64,000 bases of DNA from an uncultured Bacteroidia bacterium (GTDB lineage Bacteria; Bacteroidota; Bacteroidia; Bacteroidales; F082): contig CACZZO010000025.1 in assembly GCA_902785755.1 (NCBI GenBank), positions 1-64,000 of the forward strand. The letters run 5' to 3'. The translations under genes and the position numbers were made by a program. The notes below the pieces were generated by a model. That model made no database searches, was not told where the DNA came from, and saw nothing but the letters and a program-made list of their open reading frames with translations. Shown here one piece after another: positions 1-8,913 of this stretch. Position 1 is the first letter of the stretch. Each line of letters opens with the position of its first letter.

Positions 1-9
1 AAGCGGGTG

Positions 10-17
10 CAAAAGTA
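10..17 (-). promoter_or_regulatory. -7 promoter box firing out of the window
   Basis: TACTTTTG on the minus strand matches the Bacteroidota TAnnTTTG box. It would drive a gene lying to the left of the window. Bases 18-162 hold no gene that I can see. Confidence 0.4.
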
Positions 18-162
18 CAACCTTTTCCCATTCCCGCAATGACTTTTTCCAAAAATATTTCATCAAATCACACATGTTGCTGATTGTCAAGAAGAAAAAA
101 AATCAAATAAAGCAAAAATCTTGCTTTTCTAACACCTATATTATATATGTAGAAGACCAAAA

Positions 163-3100
163 TCAGTAATTATACCCCTTCCCCATCTTCATCTTTTCCG
201 TTGGATAATGGCCAAGATAAACGATGCCGAGGTTGCCGTCAATGGCGATTTTGTCGCCCATTTGAAGTTGGTGTCCATTCAGTTCGCCGCAATGCTTCTC
301 GTCGTACACCTGCAATTCGATGCAACTCACCACGCAAACCTTGCCCAAACGCACTGCCGTCACCGCCGCATGGGAAGTGGCGCCGCCGCGAGCCGTCAAG
401 AGGCCGTCACAGTCGAAAATCATGCCGATGTCGTTGGGCACCGTGTCAGGACGCACGAGAATGACTTGGGCTTCGGGATATTGCTCTCTCAAAGTCTTGA
501 TGTCGAGTTCATTAAAGGCTACAAGGCCATTCATCGCGCCTCCACCGATGCCCATGCCGCGCCCTATTTGCTTCATTTCGTTGGGGGCTTGCACGAAAGC
601 GTTCACCTCGTCCTCCAGTTTCAAATCTTGGTCGCGGATTTGCAGAATGTGGAAATCCTCGGGACGGTCCGATTCAAAAGTAAACTCCATCTCCTGCGGG
701 CTATATCCCATATTCTCAGTCAATTGCTTGGCTATGGCGTAAATCTTCCAATAGATGTCAGGCAAAAGCGTTTGCATCGAAGGTCCATCAAGATTGGCCG
801 CAATGCGCTGCGTTTCGCCAATCGGCAAAGGTTTGACGAGGCCACCCACAATGTCCTCGCCTTGGCTTCGCATGGTGAAGTCGCCGTAAAGATGCACACC
901 CGGACGCTCGCGATGCGGATTTTGCGTGAAGACCACACCCGAACCGGAAACATCACTCAAGTTGCCGAAAATCATCTGCTGCACGATGACCGCCGTACCC
1001 CAATTCTCGGAAATGCTGAGATGACGACGATAGGCCAAGGCCCGCTCGGAATTCCACGATTCGAAAACCATGTTCACGCACTCGATGATTTGCTTGAACG
1101 GGTCTTGCTCGAACTCAATACCATGATTTTCAAGGATTTCTTTGTAGGCATACGCCAATTCGCGCATCACTGAAGGGTCAAATTGACTCTTTTGCTTCAC
1201 ATTGTATTTCGACTTGAAACTGTTGATTTCATCATCAAAAACATCGCGGTCGATGCCCTTTGCCATGCCCCAACTTTGCAGCAGTCGGCGATAGGAATCC
1301 CAAACCGCCCACGACTTATCGCTTTGGATTCCAATGGCTTCCACCAATTCATCATTCAAACCGACATTGAGAATGGTGTCCATTGCACCCGGCATGGAAA
1401 TGGCCGTGCCCGAGCGCACCGAAACGAGCAGCGGGGCTTCGGGATTGCCGAATTTGCGTCCACTAATCCGCTCCAAATCAGCGATATGCTTGCGAATCAT
1501 GCCGTGGATTTCCGTGCGCAGTTCAGGAATGGTGTTGATAGAATCGTTGCGGCGGAAAGTCTCCGTGGTGATGACAAATCCGGGAGGCACGGGCAATCCA
1601 TTCAGATAGAGGTTTTTCAAATGGTAGGCCTTGTTGCCGATAAACACTTGGTTGTCCATCATGGGCGTCACCTCCCAGAAGGGGCAAATCAACATCTCCG
1701 AGTTATAGGTCATGATGTCGCTGATGAGTTTCGGGTCAAGGGTGGCTTCCATCGTTCGTAACGAGTTGAGAATCCGACCGATAAAATTGTCCAAAGGCTG
1801 CATCAGGAAGGCATCGGAGAGCAAGTCGCGGTGGAATTCCTCTGATTTCTTGCTGATTAAGGCTGCCGTTTCGCGTTCGCTGAGTTTGCCTTCGGGGTCA
1901 AAGAGTTGTGGGATGACGATTTTCAGCGGATATTCATACGACTTCAGGAAATACTTGATGATGATGCGGCGCACGTCCTCGGCGATGAACTGGAAAATGT
2001 TGATATACTGGCCGAAAGAGAAACTACGCGAGGTCAGTGAGTAGCGCAACATATCCAATTTCGAGTTGAAACTTTGGTTGGTGATGCCGTCCAATTCGAG
2101 ACCGTTGCGGAAGTATTCGAGGATTCTATATATCTGATTCAGTGTGCGTTCCGAAATGTATTCGAGATTGATGCTTTGCACCACCTTTTCCATGAGTTGC
2201 GTGGCGACGCGCTCGAGGCGGAAAGTCAATCCCATGGCCTCAAACTTGTTCTCGCGATAGGTGCCATACATCGAAGGGATGCCAATGGCGATATGCCGCT
2301 TATGATAGATGTTTTCCCAGCCTTCACTCTGTTCGGGATTGAAAATCACCTTTTTAAGTTGGTTCATAAAGGCATAGATCATCGTAAGCGACTGGCCGAA
2401 ATCCTTGGCTTTATAGACCTTTTCGAACTTGTCGATTTCCTCGTCGGCAATGAAGGGGAAGCTGCGCAACGAACTGAAAATATTGACCGACTCGAAACTG
2501 TATTTCTCTCTGAGATAGGCGTATAGGTCGCGAATGTCCATCAGGCGGGCGTGTTCGCGCTGGCTGATTTCGTCGTCAAGTTCGAGGCGACGCGAGGCCG
2601 AACCGATGAGGTTTTCGTAGTCGTCGCGGGAGAGCATCAAAACATCTTCAGGATTGAGGCACGAGATTTCGCACATCATCTGCACGAGGTTATGGACGTG
2701 TACAAACCAAGTGCTTTCCTTGTCGATGCTCTCGAAAACGTTGTTCGGCACAATGGGTTTCAAGGCCTCAAGGTTGCCGTCGCTCCAAAACTTGAACACA
2801 TCCAACGTCAAGCCAATCAGCGTGTTATTACTTTCCGTGTGGACCTGTTTGCGGAGGAAATGCACCAATTTGTCCTGTCGGCCAGAGATTTCGTCCATAT
2901 TGGTGGTCACGTTGCGGATTTCGCCCTCGGCTCCGATTTCGTTGAAATAGACGGGGAAAATGCGCGTCAGTTGCTTCACCTTTTTATAATAAGGTGTGAT
3001 GTTGGAGTTGAGCACCTTCGTGATTTCGCGCTGGAAGAGGTCGGTATCGCTGAGGAAAATGCCGCCCAACTTGAGGTTCACGATCAAGGCAGAAAGCAAC

Positions 3101-4305
3101 TTGTCCATCGGCGTGGTGGCGTGCTCAATGAGTTCGAGCCACACGCGGATATTCTTGATATGGTTCTCATCCACAGAGAGTTGCCAATCCTCGCCCACAA
3201 ACACATTGCCCGGTGTGACGAATCCGAATGCGATGAGTTTCTTCTCGAAATAGTTGACGATTTCCTTCATCTCGGTTTGGTCGACGTCGATGATTTTGAG
3301 GCCCAAGGTGAGTTGGAAATCAAGCACGGCTGACATGTAGTCCTGTTTCAGTTCCTCGGCGAGTTCGAAAATCGTGTCGATGAAGGGAATCAGTTCCTCT
3401 TGCTTCATCTCGTCGATGGCGTCGCGCATCATGCGGTCCATGTTCCAGATGAGGCGCTCGCGTTGATTTTCCATGCCCGGCAAATGCAAGAGGAAAAACA
3501 CATAATGGAACTTGGTGATGAAATGCGGGAACGCCTTCTCCGACTCAGTGAATCGCTTCGCAATTTGCTCGAAATGTGGCAAGTCTGAAAGTTTTTCCCA
3601 AGTGTCGGCGGCGGCCAAATCGACATTCAAACGGTCGAAATAAGGCTGCCCGATTTCGTCGCAAACGGTTCGGATTTCCTCCTCGGTGAGCATCTGCCGT
3701 TTGCCTTCCACCCAATTTTCCACTTGCGAGGTCTGCTGCCAATAGCGGTAGTTTTCCTGCAACATCATGCGAAGCAGATGGCAGGCCGAAGCCTTGAAAC
3801 GCTCGTCGACGGCCACTTTGTCCAAATAGCGCCCGGCGTGTTTTGTGGCCAAAATGTAAACATCCTTATTGGCTTCAAAAGAATCATTCAAAATATTGAA
3901 TACCAATGAAATAAGTTCGCTATATTTTGGCGATTCGGAAATGACCTTGTTGGCAAATTCCATCAATGTGATGATGATTTGGAGGCGCAGTTTTGCCGCC
4001 ACTTCGGGCTTCAGCAGGCTGTGCATCATCTCCAAGGGGATGTGGAGCGCGTCGGCGGGAATGTCGTCGCGGGTGTAGAACCAGAAGTCGTCCATCAGCA
4101 TCTTGCGCAGTTCCTCGGTCACGAAGGTGTGGTTCGAGAGCGGGTGATGGTATTCGGTGATGCACTCCTTGGCGCGTTTGTTGATGCCGAAATACTTGGC
4201 TGAAAGTTCGATAAAACGCTGATGTTCAGCGGGAATGAAAATATCTTTGTATCTGGTCTGTTCCAGATTGGCCGCAAGGGCTTGCGATTTGAAGGTTTCT
4301 GACAT
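163..4305 (-). CDS. Large PEP/pyruvate-binding phosphotransferase, PPDK/PEP-synthase-like
   Basis: A 1380-residue cytoplasmic protein. About the last 500 residues carry the PPDK/PEP-synthase architecture: an ATP-grasp pyruvate/ATP-binding domain from roughly residue 875 (GNKAYHLKNLYLNGLPVPPG, then VSVRSGTAISMPGAMDT near 965) and the swivelling phosphohistidine domain near 1310 (GGATSHAA; the His is the expected phospho-carrier). The chain stops about 65 residues after that His, so the usual C-terminal PEP-binding TIM barrel is absent. The first ~870 residues are helical-looking and match nothing I recognise. The phosphohistidine relay is therefore visible, but the acceptor substrate is not. 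Classical PPDK is about 880 residues, so this is not plain ppdK. It has its own -7 box at 4325-4332 and appears monocistronic. Confidence 0.85.
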   Translation of the reverse strand: MSETFKSQALAANLEQTRYKDIFIPAEHQRFIELSAKYFGINKRAKECITEYHHPLSNHTFVTEELRKMLMDDFWFYTRDDIPADALHIPLEMMHSLLKPEVAAKLRLQIIITLMEFANKVISESPKYSELISLVFNILNDSFEANKDVYILATKHAGRYLDKVAVDERFKASACHLLRMMLQENYRYWQQTSQVENWVEGKRQMLTEEEIRTVCDEIGQPYFDRLNVDLAAADTWEKLSDLPHFEQIAKRFTESEKAFPHFITKFHYVFFLLHLPGMENQRERLIWNMDRMMRDAIDEMKQEELIPFIDTIFELAEELKQDYMSAVLDFQLTLGLKIIDVDQTEMKEIVNYFEKKLIAFGFVTPGNVFVGEDWQLSVDENHIKNIRVWLELIEHATTPMDKLLSALIVNLKLGGIFLSDTDLFQREITKVLNSNITPYYKKVKQLTRIFPVYFNEIGAEGEIRNVTTNMDEISGRQDKLVHFLRKQVHTESNNTLIGLTLDVFKFWSDGNLEALKPIVPNNVFESIDKESTWFVHVHNLVQMMCEISCLNPEDVLMLSRDDYENLIGSASRRLELDDEISQREHARLMDIRDLYAYLREKYSFESVNIFSSLRSFPFIADEEIDKFEKVYKAKDFGQSLTMIYAFMNQLKKVIFNPEQSEGWENIYHKRHIAIGIPSMYGTYRENKFEAMGLTFRLERVATQLMEKVVQSINLEYISERTLNQIYRILEYFRNGLELDGITNQSFNSKLDMLRYSLTSRSFSFGQYINIFQFIAEDVRRIIIKYFLKSYEYPLKIVIPQLFDPEGKLSERETAALISKKSEEFHRDLLSDAFLMQPLDNFIGRILNSLRTMEATLDPKLISDIMTYNSEMLICPFWEVTPMMDNQVFIGNKAYHLKNLYLNGLPVPPGFVITTETFRRNDSINTIPELRTEIHGMIRKHIADLERISGRKFGNPEAPLLVSVRSGTAISMPGAMDTILNVGLNDELVEAIGIQSDKSWAVWDSYRRLLQSWGMAKGIDRDVFDDEINSFKSKYNVKQKSQFDPSVMRELAYAYKEILENHGIEFEQDPFKQIIECVNMVFESWNSERALAYRRHLSISENWGTAVIVQQMIFGNLSDVSGSGVVFTQNPHRERPGVHLYGDFTMRSQGEDIVGGLVKPLPIGETQRIAANLDGPSMQTLLPDIYWKIYAIAKQLTENMGYSPQEMEFTFESDRPEDFHILQIRDQDLKLEDEVNAFVQAPNEMKQIGRGMGIGGGAMNGLVAFNELDIKTLREQYPEAQVILVRPDTVPNDIGMIFDCDGLLTARGGATSHAAVTAVRLGKVCVVSCIELQVYDEKHCGELNGHQLQMGDKIAIDGNLGIVYLGHYPTEKMKMGKGYNY

Positions 4306-4324
4306 AACAATTTAATAAGGTCTG

Positions 4325-4332
4325 CAAAAATA
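4325..4332 (-). promoter_or_regulatory. -7 box of the PPDK-like gene
   Basis: TATTTTTG on the minus strand, about 20 bases before the ATG at 4305. It supports that start. Confidence 0.55.
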
Positions 4333-4352
4333 GGGAAAATGGTCATACGATG

Positions 4353-5630
4353 CTAATCTTTCAAGCATCCGATAGGCACCACATAAATGCCGTCCTCGCG
4401 GCGGTAGGCGTAACTTGTAGTGCCTGTCAATACCATAAGGAACGAAGGCTCTTTCATCCGTGTCGTGTCGATTTTCTTCGCCAAAGACTTCAAAGTGGCA
4501 GCGCCTTCCTCAATCAGTTTGTCACCGCCTAACTTGATTTCCACTAAACCGTAGCTTCCGTTACGAAGATGAACCACGGAATCACATTCCAAACCGCTAC
4601 TGTCGCGATAATGAAATACCTCTCCGTCCAAGGCTTGGGCAAAGACACGCAAGTCACGCACACAAAGGGTTTCGAAGAAAAGTCCGAAAGTGTTGAGGTC
4701 GTTGAGCAAGTCATCAGGGCCTATGCCAAGAGATGCCGTAGCTATTGACGGGTCAACGAAATAGCGTGTCTCAGTCGTTCTGATGGAGGTCTTGGAGCGC
4801 AAGTTGGGATTCCATGCAGGCATGTCTTCCACCACAAAAATGGAACGCAGGGCGTTCAGATAGGAGAAGACCGTGTTTTCGTCGAGGTTTTCCTTGTCAT
4901 TAGCCTTCATATCGGCACAAAGAGTCGCCAACGATGCTTGCGTGGCCATATTGCGGGCGTAGGAGCGCATAAGACGTTTCACCCGTTCAGGGTTGCGACT
5001 CACGCCGTCGGCACGCTGAATGTCGGAGTTCACCACGGCATCATAGTAATCAAAAGCCTGGTCGAGGGCAACTTCCTTGTCGATGGTCGTGGCCAAGGGC
5101 CAGCCACCCCGACAAGTCACCCAAGCCAACCGTTTTATGTCCAAGGGATTAACAGCAGCAATTTTATCAGGCCGACCAAACAGCGTTTGCAGAGAAATTG
5201 TTCCGTTTGAGTCGCCTGATTCCCAAAGACTCATCGGGCGCATCAAGAGCCTTGCGAAACGCCCTGTACCAGTATGATGGATTTCATCGCGCTTGGCGGG
5301 TACTGCCGAACCAGTGAGGATGAACTGACCCATGCCACCACGATGGTCCACCTCGAAACGCACTGCGTCCCACAACCTCGGTGCTAATTGCCATTCGTCA
5401 AGCAGTCTTGGCGTTGGCCCATCCAGCAGAATGTCAGGGCTTTCGCTTGCCATCAGGATGTTTTGCTCGACTTTCTTCGGGTCGGCCAAATACAACACGC
5501 TGCCTGCCGCTTGTTCGGCAGTGGAAGTCTTGCCGCACCATTTGGCGCCCTCTATCAGCACCGCACCCTTGCCTTTCAGTTTGCGTTGCAGCAAACCATC
5601 AACTATACGGGATTTGTATTGTTCTTTCAT
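4353..5630 (-). CDS. Orphan AAA ATPase with DUF4143 C-terminus
   Basis: 425 residues. A Walker A motif sits at about residues 25-36 (EGAKWCGKTST), followed by a Walker B-like RLLDEWQL. The C-terminal DUF4143 part contains a nuclease-like core (ECDSVVHL, then GLVEIKLGG) that resembles a PD-(D/E)xK fold. This family is abundant and patchily distributed in Bacteroidota and has no settled function; a role in mobile or defence biology is often proposed. It stands alone between the PPDK-like gene and the repeat region. Two other AAA ATPases of related type occur in this window (31973-33121 and 42372-43817). Confidence 0.85.
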   Translation of the reverse strand: MKEQYKSRIVDGLLQRKLKGKGAVLIEGAKWCGKTSTAEQAAGSVLYLADPKKVEQNILMASESPDILLDGPTPRLLDEWQLAPRLWDAVRFEVDHRGGMGQFILTGSAVPAKRDEIHHTGTGRFARLLMRPMSLWESGDSNGTISLQTLFGRPDKIAAVNPLDIKRLAWVTCRGGWPLATTIDKEVALDQAFDYYDAVVNSDIQRADGVSRNPERVKRLMRSYARNMATQASLATLCADMKANDKENLDENTVFSYLNALRSIFVVEDMPAWNPNLRSKTSIRTTETRYFVDPSIATASLGIGPDDLLNDLNTFGLFFETLCVRDLRVFAQALDGEVFHYRDSSGLECDSVVHLRNGSYGLVEIKLGGDKLIEEGAATLKSLAKKIDTTRMKEPSFLMVLTGTTSYAYRREDGIYVVPIGCLKD

Positions 5631-5658
5631 ATTGCTCTATTTCGTTGATATTAGGCTG

Positions 5659-5666
5659 CAAAGATA
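5659..5666 (-). promoter_or_regulatory. -7 box of the DUF4143 ATPase gene
   Basis: TATCTTTG on the minus strand, 29 bases before the ATG at 5630. Just upstream (5690-5735) the phrase TTCAGTAATTTGT occurs twice as a direct repeat. Confidence 0.5.
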
Positions 5667-5770
5667 ATGCTTTTTCCCAAATTCAGTAATTTGTCGAAGA
5701 ATTTTTCAGTAATTTGTAGGAAAAATTTTCAGGAAAATGTGGGAATTTTGTTCGGGAAAATATAGAAACC

Positions 5771-6040
5771 AAAGTCACGGAGTGACGCAGGATATTAGGC
5801 AGGGGTGAAATGCAATGAAACCCCTGCCAACATCGAATACATTGCCAGCATCGGGGTTCACACCGGCACACACCGGCAGGGGTTCACACCGCCTGCCTAC
5901 ATTGCTGCCACCCCTAACGGGGTTCCCACGCACCGACACAAAGTCCCATAGGGACGGCATATCAGTAAGCAGGCGACATCAGTCCCTGCTCAGGTGACGT
6001 CAGTCCCTGCTCAAACACAGCAGCCAAATCCCCACCTACG
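5771..6040. repeat. Palindrome-rich non-coding region
   Basis: No gene is visible here. The stretch is built of short perfect inverted repeats with tiny loops: GTCAC-gga-GTGAC, CCCC-taac-GGGG, GTCCC-ata-GGGAC, TCCCC-acctac-GGGGA, and a longer GGCAGGGGT/ACCCCTGCC pair. A CAGTCCCTGCTCA phrase is directly repeated near 5980-6013. Part of the 857-base gene-free interval 5631-6487. Confidence 0.6.
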
Positions 6041-6475
6041 GGGAAAACACAAGCCCCCCCAAAGTCGCGGAGCGACGGCGGACTTTAAGCAGGGGTGAAG
6101 TCCGCAAGGACGGGAACCCCTGCACCCCTGACACCCAAAATGAGGCTGCCACGGTGTGACAGCCCTACAGCCCCCCCCGCGTCTGAAAGACGCAACCTCC
6201 CGTAACCGTAGGTCGCTGACCTACGGCAGTTCCCCGGCAAGCAGCTCCCCGGTAGGGACAGCGGGTCTTGACCCGCTGACGCTGCCGCCGTCCATCCTAC
6301 CGCAATAAAACACATAGAGACGCCACAATGTGACGTCTCTACGATTTTCATGCGGGAATGGCAAATCTCCCTTCCCGCAGCTTGCGGAATTGGAAATTCC
6401 GCCTCCTTGCAAAACGCTTAGTTGGCATCCCACGCAAAAAAGAGGACCCGTTTGCCAAGATCGCGGGATTTCAAA
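6041..6475. repeat. Composite repeat block A (with FISUMP 3' tail)
   Basis: The block is a string of hairpins: GTCGC-gga-GCGAC, GCAGGGGT/ACCCCTGC enclosing GTCC-gcaa-GGAC, GTCT-gaa-AGAC, CGTAGGTC-gct-GACCTACG, GCGGGTC-tt-GACCCGC, and GCGGAATT-gga-AATTCCGC. Most of it recurs nearly verbatim in block C (8022-8425), and its right half in block B (7190-7415). The right end (6421-6470) is a degenerate copy of the last codons of the FISUMP gene at 9252, in the same minus orientation. It lies directly downstream of the hicA stop. Non-coding. Confidence 0.75.
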
Positions 6476-6487
6476 GGGATATAGGTG

Positions 6488-6724
6488 TTATTTTTGATTC
6501 TCCAATAATGCAAGAAAATCTTCTTTACTTATGCCTATGGCACGCAAATTGTTGCGAAGAACATATTCTGGCACTGGATCAACATGGGTTTGGACGATGG
6601 CAGGTCTTGTCATCCCTGCTTTCATCCATGCTTCATGACCTCCTTTTGTCCTCACTTTGGTCAGGCCAAGCAATGACATTATGGCTCTGAACTCGGCAAT
6701 CGTTACATTAGACAGGTTTCTCAT
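6488..6724 (-). CDS. hicA: HicA-like mRNA interferase toxin
   Basis: 78 residues with the HicA double-stranded RNA-binding-like fold. The catalytic His of the family is plausible at residue 30 in TKGGHEAW. HicA toxins cleave mRNA and are neutralised by HicB. The start overlaps the stop of the upstream HicB-like gene by four bases (ATGA), which implies translational coupling. It is the toxin half of the first module in a row of three (6.5, 7.4-7.9 and 8.4-9.0 kb). The stop codon lies only about 12 bases from repeat block A. Confidence 0.75.
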   Translation of the reverse strand: MRNLSNVTIAEFRAIMSLLGLTKVRTKGGHEAWMKAGMTRPAIVQTHVDPVPEYVLRNNLRAIGISKEDFLALLENQK

Positions 6725-7116
6725 ACGACCATAGGTATTCTTGCAGGAGCAACCACTTTCTCATAACCGATTTTCCCACCCACCAGCTTTTTCATTTCCG
6801 GCTTTTTCATCAAGACTGCAAAAGTCGGAGGTTGCATCTGCTTCTTGTGAAGTTTCCATCCGTGGGCAATCAGATCATCGTGGAGCGTATTGTTTTCGAC
6901 GCAACACTCGATATACAATTGTAACATCTCATAAAAGCTACCGACAGCCTCATTGAAAGTCGCTCCCGAAGTGGATATGTCAAGTGAAGGACAGTAGGCA
7001 ATCTGTCGTTCATTCTCCTCAAAGACAAAAAACTCCAATGAAAACCTATAGTCTTTCTGTAAACCATTGTCGGGATTCGAGAATACCATAATACTATTGT
7101 TGTCACCTTTTTTCAT
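6721..7116 (-). CDS. hicB: HicB-like antitoxin
   Basis: 131 residues from the ATG at 7116 (MKKGDNNS). The more upstream in-frame ATG at 7143 lies before the -7 box and would be untranscribed. The centre reads IAYCPSLDISTSGATFNEAV, matching the partially degraded RNase H-like HicB core (YCPxLd...G.t..eAv). A variable C-terminal part follows, with no clear helix-turn-helix, so DNA binding and autoregulation are not shown. Overlaps the HicA-like gene by four bases. Confidence 0.75.
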   Translation of the reverse strand: MKKGDNNSIMVFSNPDNGLQKDYRFSLEFFVFEENERQIAYCPSLDISTSGATFNEAVGSFYEMLQLYIECCVENNTLHDDLIAHGWKLHKKQMQPPTFAVLMKKPEMKKLVGGKIGYEKVVAPARIPMVV

Positions 7117-7132
7117 TGCTTTGAATTTTCCG

Positions 7133-7140
7133 CAAAGATA
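7133..7140 (-). promoter_or_regulatory. -7 box of hicBA
   Basis: TATCTTTG on the minus strand, 17 bases upstream of the ATG at 7116. It excludes the ATG at 7143 as the start. Confidence 0.6.
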
Positions 7141-7189
7141 CACCTTTTTTCCGAAAACCGCGTGTTTTCCTTGTGTTTTTTCATCGGCA

Positions 7190-7415
7190 GCAGCGACCCC
7201 AACCTACGGCAGTTCCCCGGCAGGCAGCACCCCGGTAGGGACAGCGGGTCTTGACCCGCTGACGCTGCCGCCGTCCATCCTACCGCAATAAAAAACATAG
7301 AGACGCCACAATGATCTCCCTTCCCTCGGCTTGTGGAATTGGAAATCCCGCCTCCTTGCGAACCGCTTAGTTGGCATCCCACACCAAACGGACACACATG
7401 CCAAATTCGCAAGCA
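7190..7415. repeat. Composite repeat block B (with FISUMP 3' tail)
   Basis: Shortened copy of blocks A and C. It shares the GCGGGTC-tt-GACCCGC hairpin, the TAGAGACGCC phrase, the GGAATT/AATCCC palindrome remnant, and at 7369-7412 a close copy of the FISUMP 3' end. The minus strand of that tail reads LACVSVWCG / LGMCVRLVW in alternative frames. It abuts the stop of the ParE-like gene at 7421. Confidence 0.75.
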
Positions 7416-7420
7416 CTGGG

Positions 7421-7753
7421 TCAAATTTCTTCCGTATCGGGCAACTCCATTGTCAACATCTTTGACGGAATGATGTCGTAAACCAATACATAATCCTTGT
7501 AAATAGTGAAAAACACTGCAAATCGCCCTTTTTTCACAAGCATACGCCTGGAATTCGGATGTCGTACATACGCCGTATCCAATAGTAAGCGAGGCATTGT
7601 ATCCGCACGATACGACAGTGTAAGAATCTCATCAACAAGTGTATTTGCGTATCGAACTCCCGAATCGGCAGTGTTTATCGATGAAATGTATTCCGCAATC
7701 TCATCTATCTTGTCGTAAAGTCCTCTTGTAAACCTAACCTTGTACGTTTTCAT
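7421..7753 (-). CDS. RelE/ParE-superfamily toxin
   Basis: 110 residues with the ParE pattern: an N-terminal YKVRFTRGLYDKIDEIAEYI helix, a central YRADTMPRLLL, and a C-terminal strand block (GRFAVFFTIYKDYVLVYDI). ParE-type members poison gyrase and RelE-type members cut mRNA on the ribosome; sequence alone does not decide between them. It overlaps the upstream small gene by 20 bases. It is the second module of the row, and its stop abuts repeat block B. Confidence 0.75.
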   Translation of the reverse strand: MKTYKVRFTRGLYDKIDEIAEYISSINTADSGVRYANTLVDEILTLSYRADTMPRLLLDTAYVRHPNSRRMLVKKGRFAVFFTIYKDYVLVYDIIPSKMLTMELPDTEEI

Positions 7754-7898
7754 ACCGCTTGGCTACCGTTTCCACCAACTTAGCCCTGAATTCCTCAGGA
7801 CCGACACTGTTTCTCAACTCTCTCTCAAGCACATAGTTATCAGTACTTCTGCGGTTTTCTCTTAGGATTCGTTTTTTGATGATTAGCTCACTATTCAT
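7734..7898 (-). CDS. Small antitoxin partner of the ParE-like toxin
   Basis: 54 residues from the ATG at 7898 (MNSELIIKKR). The in-frame ATG at 7928 lies upstream of the -7 box and is rejected. The protein is short, highly charged and predicted helical, with no named domain I can assign. Position upstream of the toxin and the 20-base overlap support an antitoxin role; this is inferred from context. Confidence 0.6.
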   Translation of the reverse strand: MNSELIIKKRILRENRRSTDNYVLERELRNSVGPEEFRAKLVETVAKRYENVQG

Positions 7899-7917
7899 TT
7901 GTTTTCCATATTTTCCG

Positions 7918-7925
7918 CAAAAATA
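7918..7925 (-). promoter_or_regulatory. -7 box of the ParE module
   Basis: TATTTTTG on the minus strand, 20 bases before the ATG at 7898. Confidence 0.55.
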
Positions 7926-8021
7926 CAATTAATTCTCAACCATGCAGCCAATTTTTGAAAAAAACGCAAACCACACACCCCAAAGACCCCCCAAAAAAAC
8001 GCCCTCCTCCCCACATTTCCC

Positions 8022-8425
8022 ATGAAAAACACAAGCCCCCCAAAGTCGCGGAGCGACGGCGGACATTAAGCAGGGGTGAAGTCCGCAAGGACGATAACCC
8101 CTGCATCCCTGCACCCCTGACACCCAAAATGAGGCTGCCACGGTGTGACAGCCCTACAGCCCCTCCGCGTCTGAAAGACGCAACCTCCCGTAACCGTAGG
8201 TCGCTGACCTACGGCAGCACCCCGGCAGGCAGCACCCCGGTAGGGACAGCGGGTCTTGACCCGCTGACGCTGCCGCCGTCCATCCTACCGCAATAAAAAA
8301 CATAGAGACGCCACAATGAAATCTCCCTTCCCCCAGCTTGCGGAATTGGAAATTCCGCCTCCTTGCATCCCGTTTAGTTCGCATCCCACACCAAACGGAC
8401 ACACATGGCAAAATCTGCAAGAACA
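8022..8425. repeat. Composite repeat block C (with FISUMP 3' tail)
   Basis: Full-length near copy of block A over about 380 bases, with the same hairpin series (GTCGC-gga-GCGAC through GCGGAATT-gga-AATTCCGC). The FISUMP tail at 8388-8423 encodes a fragment resembling LPCVSVWCG / MCVRLVW, depending on frame. It ends two bases before the stop of the DUF6169-like gene. Bases 7929-8021 to its left are gene-free. Confidence 0.75.
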
Positions 8426-8427
8426 GG

Positions 8428-8913
8428 TCAGACAACGATTTCGTAATAGTTTTGGCTCAACAAGTCGCCGAAGGCTTTTATCAACTGTGGCTTGTTAGGA
8501 TTGTCCTTTCTGAAGTAGATGGATAGCAACAGTTCGTAGTCACCTTCGCCCACCTCGGCATTGATGGTGGTCAATGTTCCGTCATTATAATAACGGAACC
8601 ATCGGTCAAATAGGTTCCGCCGCTTATGCTGCTTGCCATCGGTGCTGTCGCACACCATAATCATGGCATTCTCAATGGTCTCGAAGAAACGGCGCAATAT
8701 ATGGACGACAGTAGCGGCAATACGAAGGTCGATGGGATGAGAGGTCGTACCCTCCCGCTCGATGTTGAACGAATAAGTGTTCGGCAAATCGGGATAGATG
8801 CTACTTATCGGAGTAAAATACAGGTGATAGTTGATGCCATCCCTGTTGACAAACTCGTAGTTAAGTTCGTCAATCTTCTGGTATTCATACGGGGGTCGCA
8901 AATTCGAAGCCAT
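8428..8913 (-). CDS. DUF6169-like protein of unknown function
   Basis: 161 residues. The layout resembles the Bacteroidota DUF6169 family: an N-terminal YEFVNRDGINYHLYFTPIS strand block, a conserved D-x-R-I..TVVHIL helix (DLRIAATVVHILRRFF), then a VCDSTDGKQHKRRNLFDRWF motif; the family match is from memory and tentative. No catalytic signature is obvious, although the Asp/Lys/Arg cluster around VCDSTDGKQHKRR is striking. It overlaps the small upstream gene by 29 bases, exactly the geometry of the neighbouring TA modules, and ends against repeat block C. I infer a TA-like pair; the activity is unknown. Confidence 0.6.
   Translation of the reverse strand: MASNLRPPYEYQKIDELNYEFVNRDGINYHLYFTPISSIYPDLPNTYSFNIEREGTTSHPIDLRIAATVVHILRRFFETIENAMIMVCDSTDGKQHKRRNLFDRWFRYYNDGTLTTINAEVGEGDYELLLSIYFRKDNPNKPQLIKAFGDLLSQNYYEIVV

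Noticed and set aside
6085..6433. Open frames within repeat blocks A-C (e.g. repeated VGWTAAASAGQDPLSLPG-like peptides)
   Set aside because: They recur only because the non-coding hairpin blocks recur; there is no start context and the frames differ between copies.
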